Origin: Isoetes taiwanensis | Lineage: Eukaryota; Streptophyta; Lycopodiopsida; Isoetales; Isoetaceae | Direction of reading: 5' to 3' | Assembly (NCBI GenBank): GCA_021234155.1 | Contig: JAJEKV010000012.1 | Location: forward strand, 2,611,436 to 2,675,435 | Length of the DNA stretch: 64,000 bases | Shown here: positions 11,587 to 21,480 of the stretch, piece after piece | How positions within the stretch are numbered: position 1 is the stretch's first letter | How the letters are laid out: every line of letters starts with the position of its first letter | Position numbers and translations under genes: made by a program | Notes under the pieces: model-generated | Database searches by the model: none | Told to the model about the DNA's origin: nothing | The model's input: the letters and a program-made list of their open reading frames with translations, nothing else

Positions 11587-12405
11587 CTCCTCCCTCATTC
11601 TTGTTAGGTATGATTCGTTTTGGGGCATCTATTCCTGGGGCATCTTTGTTTTATTATTGTGAACAATAGGTATGGCTAGCTTACTAACACTATGACATCC
11701 TTGCATAATCACTTATTCCTTTTTTCTCATTCTGCCGCATGGCTAACCTCCTTGCACTCCACATCGACGTCAACACTTGACCCCATCGCCTCTTTTACCT
11801 TGGCCTTAATCTCACTTTTGACTTCAGACTCACACTTCGACCTTCTTTGTTTGCCTCTCTTTGCTTGACCCACGATGTGATCCGAAGGTGACTTCAATCT
11901 CTTTCCCCTTCTTGACCTTCCTTAACCTCTACCTCAACCTTATTCCTCGTTCTTTAAAAGTATTATTCATATTGGTGCATCTAAAGCACGTTTAGTTTGT
12001 TTTCGTGTTTTGACGTTATTTTTATGGTTTTACATCATTTGCATTTTATATTTTGGCCTTATCGTCATGCATTTTGGCGGGATCCATTGAGTTTTCTCTT
12101 TGGATTTATATTGGACATCTTCTAGTTTTGCATTGTGCCTTTATACTCATTTTTATTGTTCTAGTTTCCACAACAGATTCGCGGCCTTTTTCGCCTCTCT
12201 TCATCATCCTGGTATGTCTTCCTCGTTGATTACTTCGGTCTCGGCAGCAATATTCTTTTTCGTCAAAATTTTTTTTTTTAAACCTTCCAACTTCCGCTGT
12301 TTTACCTCTACCGTCCTTGGCTCGTCAATCTACCTCTCGTCAGGCCCACGCCTCCGCACCTTTCTTCCCCTTCTGCCTCAGCATGTACGCTCTTTTATGT
12401 TCATG
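11587..12405. other. Noncoding sequence between tandem repeat and foldback element
   Basis: T/C-rich, no recognisable gene. Around 11880-11960 the plus strand resembles the reverse of the copia gag region near 9840-9930 (CTTCTTGACCTTCC and CCTCGTT phrases), so it may be an older gag-derived remnant. Confidence 0.4.
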
Positions 12406-12843
12406 CACACAACTACCATTAATATTATTAACACAAACCATTGCATTTAACACATTTTAATTAAAATCCCCCTTAAACCCCCTTTGGTTTGGGTGCATAT
12501 TCACACGGGGGGTTACTCCGGGCAACGAGAGCTGTCGGATGGGCATATTTGCCCTTTATTCCAAGATCTGGATCGTACATAGCGATCCTCGTTTGTGGGG
12601 TATGCATGTACAAGTTTTTGTATACTGTATATTAAGGTTTGTAAAATACTATAAGGTTTGAGAGAATGTACTTAATGGTGTTAATTTTGTACATGTATTA
12701 TAAATATATTTTGGAGCTCTCATTTGCCCCTCGTAACCCCCGTGTTAATATGCACCCAAACCAATGGGGGTTTAAGGGGGATTTTAATTAAAATGTGTTA
12801 AATGCAATGGTTTGTGTTAATAATATTAATGGTAGTTGTGTGT
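12406..12843. mobile_element. Foldback MITE with about 111-bp inverted arms
   Basis: Sequence 12406-12516 is repeated as its reverse complement at 12733-12843. Each arm carries CACACAACTACCATTAATAT at its outer end, then AACACATTTTAATTAAAATC, then GGTTTGGGTGCATATT. Arm identity is very high, with a handful of mismatches, and a 216-bp spacer lies between. No coding capacity and no clear target-site duplication were seen. Such structures are nonautonomous DNA transposons, and their transcripts would fold into a long hairpin. Confidence 0.9.
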
Positions 12844-13690
12844 TGATTGTTATATTAAAAAAATTTTTGGGCCCTTCGGGCCCTAACTAACGCAAACATA
12901 AGTAAATGTTATGGGCCTAAATATTAATTACTAAATATCAAATGAGCAAATGCCGAGAAAATATTATGGCAACCATGACAAATGCGGAAAAACATGTCCG
13001 AAGAAAATTGGAAGGTGTAGAATGTAAGAACAACCAATCCTATGAACAAAGCAATAGAAATAAGGAATTGAAGTAGTATGATACTGAGATCCGTAAATAT
13101 GTTGTTGCAAGTCTCTTCAACAATTTGGGATCATTAAAAGGAAATCTCACAAACACCAATCTTATGCCAGAATAGGCCATTGCAACTCCACAAGAAACCA
13201 TTAATTTGGTAGTTAAGCCAAACAGTACAAAAAAGAGCAATTGGAATGTATTGGCCACAATATTCTCTGGAACTTTGATATAAAAGATCCCGAATGATGG
13301 AGTAAACCAAAACCCTTATGATGTAGCAATAAGTTCTAACTTGCTTGCCTGGATATCCGCCAGTTGTTATTGGTGCTTCTTGACCTCTTCAATCGCCTGC
13401 CAGGACCTCACAGAAATAAGGGAACGGGATGGGAATCCCCACCACAATATTCCTGAAAGTAATTAGCCATATTAAGCAATACAACACAGATGAACCAAAG
13501 TTACCATTATGAATAGATTTGGCAAGAACAAATAACAAAGCAAGTGATGAGAACATGGTTGGAGAATGATCGGACCAACATATTGAGTCATCCCGAAAGC
13601 CAAAACTACGAAAAACTACTTTTTGCATTGTGCTACAAGTTGTAATTAACCTTTTTCATTTATTTTAGTTGGATATCCAAAGGAAAGAAT
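12844..13690. other. AT-rich sequence, no gene recognised
   Basis: Two minus-strand hydrophobic frames (about 13040-13258 and 13389-13628) show no family motif. They may be flanking or 3' sequence carried with the adjacent PGK-derived fragment. Confidence 0.4.
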
Positions 13691-13699
13691 GAAATGAAG

Positions 13700-14140
13700 C
13701 CGCCAATCCGGGTGCTACCGCGTCATCAAGCGGCGCAACACATGGCGTAACTTTGCCTTCTAACAGCTCTCAAACCGCACCTCCACCAAAGGTGCAAATG
13801 TGACTCATCTTATCGCCTTTAAACTCGCTTTCTCGACCACATGAATCGAATCGCCACCACCAATGATAGTTGTAACCCCCTCGCCACTCAATTCAGCAAG
13901 CTTCTTTGCTATAGCCTATTGCGCGAAGAACAAAAAGTGCAATCTTAGGTCCGGCAATATTACAACATTCAAAAAATAGCATGGAGAGATTTTTAAAAGC
14001 GAGAATCTGATGCAAGTCTACCAAGTCCCCAACCGCAAACTTATCAAACTCAAAAACTCCCATAGGTCCATTCAAATGATAGTCTTTGTTGTATCTAATG
14101 CCTCATTGAAGGTGTTAATGGAGTCCGGTGCGTAAGTCTA
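13700..14140 (-). pseudogene. PGK: Phosphoglycerate kinase C-terminal fragment, unprocessed pseudogene
   Basis: Phosphoglycerate kinase transfers phosphate between 1,3-bisphosphoglycerate and ADP. The minus strand encodes, across frame changes, recognisable C-terminal pieces. APDSINTFNEALDTTKTII and NGPMGVFEFDKFAVG lie near 14131-14036, [13 protein letters not shown] and TTIIGGGDS near 13915-13840, and [12 protein letters not shown] and ELLEGK near 13810-13750. GGGDS belongs to the nucleotide-binding loop. An unrelated stretch of about 120 bases between FDKFAVG and AIAKKL ends in an AG acceptor, so an intron is retained and the copy came from DNA rather than mRNA. Stops and frame changes at the Trp before NGPMG, after EKA and within GGGA..ELL show it is dead. 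The N-terminal domain is absent. Confidence 0.85.
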
Positions 14141-15395
14141 CAATGCACTATGCGCTTAAATAGCAAATATGAAGCTTATTTTAATTTAATACGGCGATGC
14201 ACCTACAGCTATGTTTATGGAAAAACCGCCTCTTTGCGCTCATCGTTAGGCAACTTCAAACTTCCAAGTATATTGGTTATTAGACTTGCCAATTGTGACA
14301 TTAAAGTTAATGGCTCCACCCGAAGCAACTCCCTTATAGCTTTAATCAGATAATAAAGATCTCCCGACAAGGCCAAATCCGGCAATGCTAACAATTTGTC
14401 ATCGAATCAAACCAACTTTGAAAAAAATGGTGACCCCTTTTTAGATATGATCTAAGCCTAGAGAATATTGATTATCAAAAATTTTAAATCTAATACAAAG
14501 ATCATGTAGTTTTTCTACATTACATAAAACCATAGATGAATCAACAAACTTACAAGCTCTTGGATAGTTGCAAACCCGATAACTCCGACCCGTGGTGCGA
14601 AGTTGTTCAAGTGTTGTCTCAAAGATCCCGAAGAACCATCGGACATGGCAAACTGACTCCACCACATCTACATCTATTTCTTTTGTGGTCGACATCAACA
14701 ATGGCGGGGGATGCGAAAGCTGCAATGCTCAATCTTCCTAGAAAGAAGCTCGAAGACCTTTATGAGCGGTAAATGGTTTCTAAATGCGATCGTCTTTGTA
14801 AATGATAGGACTACGTGAGTTAGACACGGCAAAGGCAATTTTACTCAAAAACACACAGCCATGGGTTATATGATAGATACTTGCGCCTTGAACATCTTCT
14901 TGTTCGAACATACTTTTTGACCCTCCGAGGTCCGGATCTAACAAAGATCTCTATTGTGATAATCATATAACTAGTACTAGTACAACCATTGCAGGCTTAT
15001 CAAGAATCATCTTAAGGAGAAACGCAGAGCAATGATTTCCCCAAGGCATATCCTTTTTCCAAATCCAAACCCTAATATTAACCACAAACCTAATATTAAC
15101 CTAATATTTGAAACCTAAACACAACCACACGATTTTTCCCCTTCTTTAAAATCAATGGCTAATAAATGGGTGCACTCTAGAAATACCGTTTAGTACGTCC
15201 CAATGAATACGTCCGGTGAAATCATATAAAACCATGCCAAAAAGCGTATAAAATCACAAAAAAACCCCATGTTATAATGCTACATATTCTCTTCTATTCT
15301 ATTCTATTCTTCCTCTCGCTATGTATTTTGCGATGTTGCTCGACATTTAGACGTTTCCTGCTGGTGGGCTTGTAGGTAAGGAAGTTCTCTGGTAG
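14141..15395. other. Noncoding sequence with one short coding-like stretch
   Basis: Mostly AT-rich with no gene. On the plus strand, 14699-14775 reads MAGDAKAAMLNLPRKKLEDL, a short amphipathic coding-like segment that runs to a stop. I cannot assign it. A short ATTCT microsatellite lies near 15290-15312. Confidence 0.4.
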
Positions 15396-15575
15396 TCGGC
15401 CGGTTTTGTGTCCTTTTTGGCGAGTCCCTTCCCAAAATAGCACCGGATCCGGCCCTCGGATCGTTATTCGATGGGACGAAAGCTATATATGTGCTTCTCT
15501 TTCTTGTGGCTCGTTATCTGCGTCTCCCTCACGCCAACATCTCTTTCCTTGTCCATTGCTTCCCACCCTACCCGC
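15396..15575 (+). repeat. Dispersed repeat, copy 2 (partner of 420-570)
   Basis: It shares GATGGGACG, GCTATATATGTGCTT and TTTCTTGTGGCTCGTTA with 420-570. Its upstream part (GCCGGTTTTGTGTCC...GAGTCCCTTCCCA) is found again near 16973-17005 as CCGGTTTTGTGTCC...GAGTCCCTTCCCA. The latter copy is truncated after that phrase. Confidence 0.6.
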
Positions 15576-15629
15576 CCTTATATGTTATTTTGAGTTAGCC
15601 TATTGTTTATATGTTTTGTTCAGCTTTGA

Positions 15630-16160
15630 CCACCCCGTTGGGTGATGCTTAAATTATTTTCCACCCCAAGGGTGATGCTATCTATATTTTCCACCGTTGG
15701 GTGATGCTAGATGATCTCCACCCTTGGTGATGCTATTTTTTCTTTTCCACCTCTTGGTGCTGTTTTCTATCTCTATATATGTTGTTTTACGCTTCCTAAC
15801 GTCTCAAAGGGTGATTTTTCATCTATTTTTTGGTTCATGCACTCTTTGTTGTTGTCCACCTTAGGTGTTGCTATAATCATGTTTTCTTTAATAATGTTTT
15901 TCTTTTTTCGACATTATGCCACATTATTCTTCACACCGCGGTGTGGCCATTTATTTCCACCTCGAGGGTGACGATATTTCTTTTCACATGATTGTTATCC
16001 ACCCGTTGGGTGGCGCTTTTTCACCCTCGGGTGATGCTATCTCCACTGCCCGGGTGATGTTTTTATTTCCACCTCGGCGGTGACGTATATTTCTTTTTAC
16101 ATAATTGTTCTCCACCCGTTGGGTGATCCGTTTCTCCACCCTATTGGGTGATGCTCTCTT
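15630..16160. repeat. Array of about 14 short hairpins, CCACC(C)..(G)GGTGATGCT type
   Basis: Imperfect palindromes with CCACC-type left arms and GGTG-type right arms recur at about 15630, 15661, 15691, 15718, 15747, 15856, 15932, 15957, 15999, 16022, 16043, 16069, 16112 and 16136. Most are followed by ATGCT or ACG. The 2-5-base loops vary (GTT, AAG, CTCG, TATT). Spacers are AT-rich, unequal and unrelated. No coding capacity; function unknown. Confidence 0.8.
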
Positions 16161-16164
16161 TAGA

Positions 16165-16629
16165 ATCGGCCCATGGTAGACCGGCCGAAAGTATTCAACC
16201 TTGAATGTGCCTCGCGGGGGGCCCGGTGACACCGCATAAATGGGTAGAAGCGACTACTCATAAACGTCTAGATGGTTTTGCCCGGTTGGTTAAGGGCATG
16301 CCGGTTAGGAACGCCACAGTTGGTATCGAGCCAAGTCTCGAAGTTCGAAGTCTCCATGGGTGCCTATATGCATGGGTAATTTGCAAAGACTTGGTAATCA
16401 TTGTGACATGGTATGACATAGACATGGTATAGCCTTGGATGCTCGAGGGGCGAGCATAGTTCTAGTGGGAGAGACCAGAACGGGCCCATGGTAGACCGCT
16501 CGGTATTCAACCTTGAATGTGCCTCGTAGAGCTCCCGACACCGGACATAAATGGGTAGAAGCGACTACTCATAAACGTCTAGATGGTTTTGCCCAGTTGG
16601 TTAAGGGCATGTCGGTTAGGAACGTCACA
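16165..16629 (+). mobile_element. TRIM-like element: two about 150-bp direct repeats around a PBS-bearing spacer
   Basis: The block CCCATGGTAGACCG ... GGTTAGGAACGYCACA occurs at about 16168-16318 and 16484-16629 with high identity. Immediately after the first copy's terminal CA (16317-16318) comes GT and then TGGTATCGAGCC (16321-16332). That resembles the initiator-Met-tRNA primer-binding site of plant LTR elements with one base missing. A purine-rich GTGGGAGAGACCAGAA lies just before the second copy, as a polypurine tract should. LTR, PBS, short internal region, PPT and LTR describe a terminal-repeat retrotransposon in miniature. The exact LTR start is unclear because no TG start is obvious. 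Confidence 0.55.
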
Positions 16630-18030
16630 TCTCTTTTTCTGCTACATGTTTGATTTTCTCTAACCATTCACGGGTGTTTTTTAGAGTTCTTTGTGTTGCT
16701 TGCAGGTTTTACGCCATCTTTCGAGGTCCCCGCTTTTCTTCATCGACCCATCTCCTTCGGTTCTCCAGTCAACACATTCAAGGTTGCTGACGACCATTTT
16801 TCATTAGGGTTTTCCTCGAAAACCAGAAGTTGTCGCCATTACCCTTCTATATTGCTTGTGCACATTTCTTTTGTTTCTGGGGTAGCCGATATTGTTCCTA
16901 TGGTCGGCTACCCCTCTCTATTCTTCAAACATTATATACTGCTGCTGTGATGAATGACAAGCCTATCTATCCCGGTTTTGTGTCCTTTGCGAGTCCCTTC
17001 CCAGAATATGAAAAAACACTAATAAAAGCTCAACAACATAGCTTAACATCCATAATCTGGACTACATTCATTGCAACAACATCCTTCTAGATATGTTGAG
17101 CAAATTGCACTTATCTCTAACCCTTGAAGGAAGATGTTATGCAACCAACTTGGGCATCTAGATGGATATTGACCATCTTTTTCCTTTTTGAAGATGCATA
17201 TGTGGTATATGTAATAGAAATTCATAGTTTGAAAAACTACTATCATTGATGATTGTAGGTGGGGATGTGTAAAAACCTTAATAAGAATTCATTTTGTTTG
17301 GCTATTAATGATTTAATATATAAATATTGCAGTATAAAGAAAGGCTAATCCCTATTTCTTTAAAGGAAAAGGGGAAAATAGTTTGGCTAATTCTAGAAAA
17401 ATGATGAAATACTTGTTTTAACTATGACTATTTTTATTTTTTTAAAAGAAATATCCCTTCATAAAATTCGCCACAAAAATTGCCGAGACCCCTTAAAAAA
17501 TTGCCATTTGACTATTAATAGCCACTAATTTTTTCCATGATTCCTTCTCTGTAAATGAAGAATAGGTACTTGCATACAGTGGGGAGATGAAACCCAGTAC
17601 TTGGCTATGCATTTGGCAGGCTCCAAGTCTCTTCAATCTATTCAACAAAGTATGCATAGGAGGGGCAGATGGAGAGGACTTCCCAATAGCCATGTTCCTA
17701 TGCCAGCCCAATCCATTCTCATGAATTCTGAGCCTTGGGTAGGATCTCCTATTGGATGATTCTGTTGTTGATGTGCTTATACATGTATGCTATGGTAAAC
17801 CACCCTTCGAGATGGCTCTGTTTATACTTGATGTCATGTGCTTACGTTTATTTACGCTTCCGCAGCTAGGACGGTCCCAAGGGAACACGGGATAAATGAC
17901 CCGTCCATTCTTCCTCATCGATTCCTTGCCAAAGGGATTGGGTCAGGTGGACGGCTTCTGTCAGCTTGCCTGCCAGAGGGATGAACTCCATCTTCTGATA
18001 CGATAGGAGCATCGTAGACGAAGTAGGGGA
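16630..18030. other. Noncoding sequence, no gene recognised
   Basis: AT-rich. It includes a copy of the GTGTCC..GAGTCCCTTCCCA phrase near 16978-17003 and several TTTGGCTA-type phrases (17297, 17384). Part of 17760-18037 may be an LTR ending at the candidate primer-binding site at 18039. Confidence 0.4.
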
Positions 18031-18035
18031 CGTCA

Positions 18036-18049
18036 CAGTGGTATCAGAG
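18036..18049 (+). other. Candidate retrotransposon primer-binding site
   Basis: CGTCACA, ending in the CA of an LTR, is followed after one G by TGGTATCAGAG, the standard plant primer-binding site for initiator Met-tRNA. No matching second LTR was identified in the window, so this is probably a solitary 5' fragment. Confidence 0.55.
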
Positions 18050-18249
18050 TGATGATCTTGGTAGACCAATATCGAGAACTGACCAATTCCCTGATAGGAC
18101 TAACAGTAGACCTTCAGTCTTGGGGATAACAACCCAAGCATGAACCTCAAAAATTGGAAGAAAATTTTTCCAATCCTTAGAACAATAAATAAAGATAATG
18201 TTAATTACGAAATAAAAATTAGAAAACTTGAAAATCCTGGCCATTAGGG

Positions 18250-18325
18250 AGTCACCCCTCATAGAGTGCGCCCAGACCCTTTTCAAAAATTTTGAACAGG
18301 CCTCTCATGCACTGTGTGAGTGTTT
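18250..18325 (+). repeat. Dispersed about 70-bp repeat, copy 1
   Basis: The block ACCCCTCATAGAGTGCGCCC ... CCTTTTCAAAAATTTTGAA ... AGGCCTCTCA recurs at 36222-36297 with few differences. The flanks are unrelated. Confidence 0.85.
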
Positions 18326-18562
18326 GACCAATTTTGACCCAGAAAAATGCATGAGTGCGACTTTTTTTAAGTTTTTTCGAAGTATGTTTTCGTGTTTTTT
18401 TGTAAGGAATATTCTTAATACATACTCTAATATGGAGATAACTGAGTATATAAAATTGGCAGGAATCTTCATTTCTATATAATATCTTCAGCACTTTACA
18501 CCAAAAATTTGATCTTGCCTGCTACTTTTCTAGATATACAATAACAATTACTTTTGAATAAT

Positions 18563-20230
18563 TTAATTGGCACCTAAAATCATTGCTAGTGTAGCATCCG
18601 TCAATACTGCTTGAATCATCTCCTTGTTATCTTTTGGGTTATGTCCCAACACCTTGTTGTAGACATAACACAAGTGCTTGCAGAGGAGAAATCTACCCTT
18701 GCAATCACGTTTCATGAATTCTGGACAACTACATCTAGGGTTTGCACTAATCTCAATCTTGTAAATGTTGGTATCTCTTCTGAGCTCATAAATTACATGC
18801 TTTCCGCATGTGATAATCTGTTTTCCAACTACTTCTGCTTCCATGTCATAACTTCGCTCTAGATTCACATCTTCATCGTTACTCAATCTGGCTCTTTTAT
18901 TGACACGCCTTCCATTTCTAACTCTGACGAAACTACTCGCAGAAGGTGCATCAGACGAAATGTCAGTGGAGTACTGATTAGATGTGCATGATAGCCCTCT
19001 CACCTCGAATCCGATACTCATCAATACTTGCAATTCTTCATCCTTTATGTTGACTCCTGTAGCCACTGGCCAACTACCAGGTCTGCTAGGAGCACTGACT
19101 ATACTGTAATCCGGATACCATGTATGTTGCACATTGGTTGAACAAAACCACAACATTTGTTCCTGCTCTCCATTACGATGTCTTCTGATCCCATAAAAAG
19201 AAGGGGCAACAGTGGATTTGTTCCCCTTGTTAATACGTGTTTGGCATTTACGACCAGTTTTTGAAACATGACCCATATATTTCACTTCACTTCCAGCAAG
19301 TGTCCTCCTCAAGGCCCAACTAGCCTGATGAATATCTACTTCTATGACTCTAATTTATGGACTGCCAAAATTTATTGTCCGTCTTGCTGAGTCATCAATT
19401 CTTGAACGTGACATAGTGTGGGTCACCTTATCTAGACGGTGAGCGAATACTTCTTTCCAATCTTCCCAACAGATTTGAAACAGTAGTGCTTGGATTCAGA
19501 CATGTTAGTGTGAGGGACATGTATGGCAATCGCCTATGTCCATTCCCTCGTAAGCATATAATTTCCCCATCTCAAGCACCCTCCGATGCCACCAAGACAA
19601 CCATGAACCTAACGACTTTATGTCCACCTCGTCGGCTTTTCCAGGCCACCAATCAACGATTTCATGATAAATATCTTCTACAATTTCAATAGTTTCTGCA
19701 TTCCTCCATTTCCTACATAAATCCAGATGCTGGATACGGTAGGCCTCATAAATGTATTTATTTGTGTGACGTTGCAAGCACTGCTCAAAATGAAATTGAC
19801 ATGAGCGTTCTCCACCGCTGACCATTATTGAACACATCTCGTACTGCTGTCCAGTTAGCCTGTGCTTCATCGGCCATAAATTTCCTATCAGCTGCTGGAA
19901 AACCTTTGACCTCCATCACCTTATTTAGTTTTCCCAAAACAGTCTTTGTGCAATGTAATCTTCAGTTTTCATGTCACACAAGGCAATAGTCTGTAGAGAC
20001 CTTATCCTACATGAAAGGAATTACAAAAACGAAGTATACAACTTATTTTGGATCAAAATAAAAAGAAACAACTTACTTTGGATCATAGACATAACACCCT
20101 AACGTTGTCCAAGTCGGAATACGTTTCACATGATCAAAATGAACTGGCTTATGCATTCTGGTTGCTCCCTACAAAATATACAATTAAGGGAACCATTGAC
20201 CATAGATAGTTCTCCTATAAATGGTGTGTT
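18563..20230 (-). pseudogene. MULE-related transposase with SWIM zinc finger, C-terminal part
   Basis: The minus strand carries, over several frames, DEAQANWTAVRDVF, then GERSCQFHFEQCLQRHTNKY, then WLSWWHRR, which are typical of the later part of plant Mutator-like (MURA-type) transposases. At the C-terminus is a SWIM finger, CSCPEF...CKHLCYVY (CxC...CxH), a DNA- or protein-binding module common to MULE and FAR1-type proteins. The longest open piece is 18563-19312 (249 residues). Several stops and frame changes interrupt the rest. The frame stops abruptly at 20230, and its N-terminal continuation lies 12.2 kb away at 32442-32709, because a DNA transposon sits inside the gene. Whether this was a transposon gene or a domesticated host gene cannot be told from sequence alone. 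Confidence 0.75.
20227..20230. other. Target-site duplication TGTT (left)
   Basis: TGTT lies immediately before the left terminal inverted repeat and is repeated at 32442-32445 immediately after the right one. Confidence 0.85.
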
Positions 20231-20261
20231 AACCATCATCCAATTAAATTGGGATTATGTC
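20231..20261 (+). repeat. Left terminal inverted repeat of the 12.2-kb element
   Basis: It starts AACCATCATCCAATTAAATT and continues GGGATTATGTC. Against the right TIR there are two mismatches in 31 bases, at positions 10 and 24. Confidence 0.88.
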
Positions 20262-21109
20262 AACTCCAAAATCACGCCAACCTGCTATTGTCTTCTAGGG
20301 GGTTTTTGTTTTTTTTAATCTTTTTTTTTGGACTTCAAAAATAACATAAGGTTCGCGATTCACGTGTGACTTTTCATATCTAATTGAAATATGCAGAAAT
20401 GAAGAGCAAGTTGCTAACATAGATGAGACAAATATTGCTTGCTCAATAGATGATAATATTAGGTTTGATAATAACAAATTGCATTATTTATGAGGCAATT
20501 CCGGACTAAATTATCGATACATGGCACAAATATCATACAAAAATATCATATATTCCAATAAAACATTAAGGGATCAATCCATGTTTTTCCACGTATTTAA
20601 CAAGGTGTGGTTCCATGTCACCGTTCTATCCGCTTGGTACGAATCTAACACTTCACCCAATCGCCATCCCCATAGCCAAATTATGCATAATAGACACAAA
20701 CTTCACCGTAAAAATCATCTCGTCCCAAAGTTTTTGGATCGTAAGATGGTGGATTCGGGCTGTGTTTGATTGTAGAAGCATTTGAGAGCATCATCATCCA
20801 CTATGATTATATCATCCTTATTCTCGATACCAAGTTCGCCCATCATGTTACTCAAGTGTTTGATGAAGATAGGCTTGCCTGTTGATCCTTGGGATTAGTG
20901 AACTTCACACATTTGTTCTCCGGATCCCAAAGGGTCAACCAATTTCTACGCATTTCCCCGCTGCCTCCAAAGTATCCTTGATGTTCCTTAGTTCCATGGA
21001 TGACCAAATACCAACTCGAAATAACCCCAATGCCTCGCCTAGCATCTCCTTCAAGTGCGGCCATGATAGATCCACTTGGTGTTTGATTCTACCGGGTGTC
21101 CGATGAAAC

Positions 21110-21480
21110 CGTTTCTAGCCACTTTATTTTTCTAAAAGTCTTGCAAAGGACTCCGCTTTAGGGTCTAACACCACAACCTTCTTAGAAACGCAATGGAAGC
21201 CGAAACATCAAACATGTATCCCACAAGAAGATACGATAACACAAACAATACAAACGCCAAGCTGCGGATTTGAAATAGTCATAACCAAATCAAGGCCGGC
21301 TGTGATTTAGTTTGACAACGAGTAAAAATAATCAGCACGCTTTGGCTGATTTAATTCAAAGGTAATACAAAATTAAATCACGCTGTGGCGCTATTTCGCC
21401 GGCAAGGCCATACCTATCATCTTCGGCCATTGCCGCCACCATCGGGCGGCTATTCTCCCCGCCACACCCTTAATCTTCGT
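21110..21480. other. Break in the minus-strand tract, with CACGC hairpin debris
   Basis: No clear open frame. The hairpin-like phrase AATCACGCTGTGGCGCTATT and the related CACGCTTTGGCTGATTTAATT are degenerate members of the CACGC..GCGTG family seen more clearly at 23480-23750. They may mark an intron or inserted short repeats. Confidence 0.35.

Noticed and set aside
12844-13650. Membrane protein genes on the minus strand
   Set aside because: Two short hydrophobic frames without homology, next to a PGK fragment; no support beyond being open.
15630-16160. CRISPR-like array (repeats with unlike spacers)
   Set aside because: Repeats are short imperfect palindromes with variable loops and irregular spacing, there are no cas genes, and the DNA is clearly plant nuclear.
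16262-16335. tRNA gene or tRNA-derived SINE
   Set aside because: TTGGTTAAGGGC resembles a D-arm and TATCGAGCC a T-arm, but no full cloverleaf forms. The flanking direct repeats and purine tract fit a TRIM primer-binding site better.
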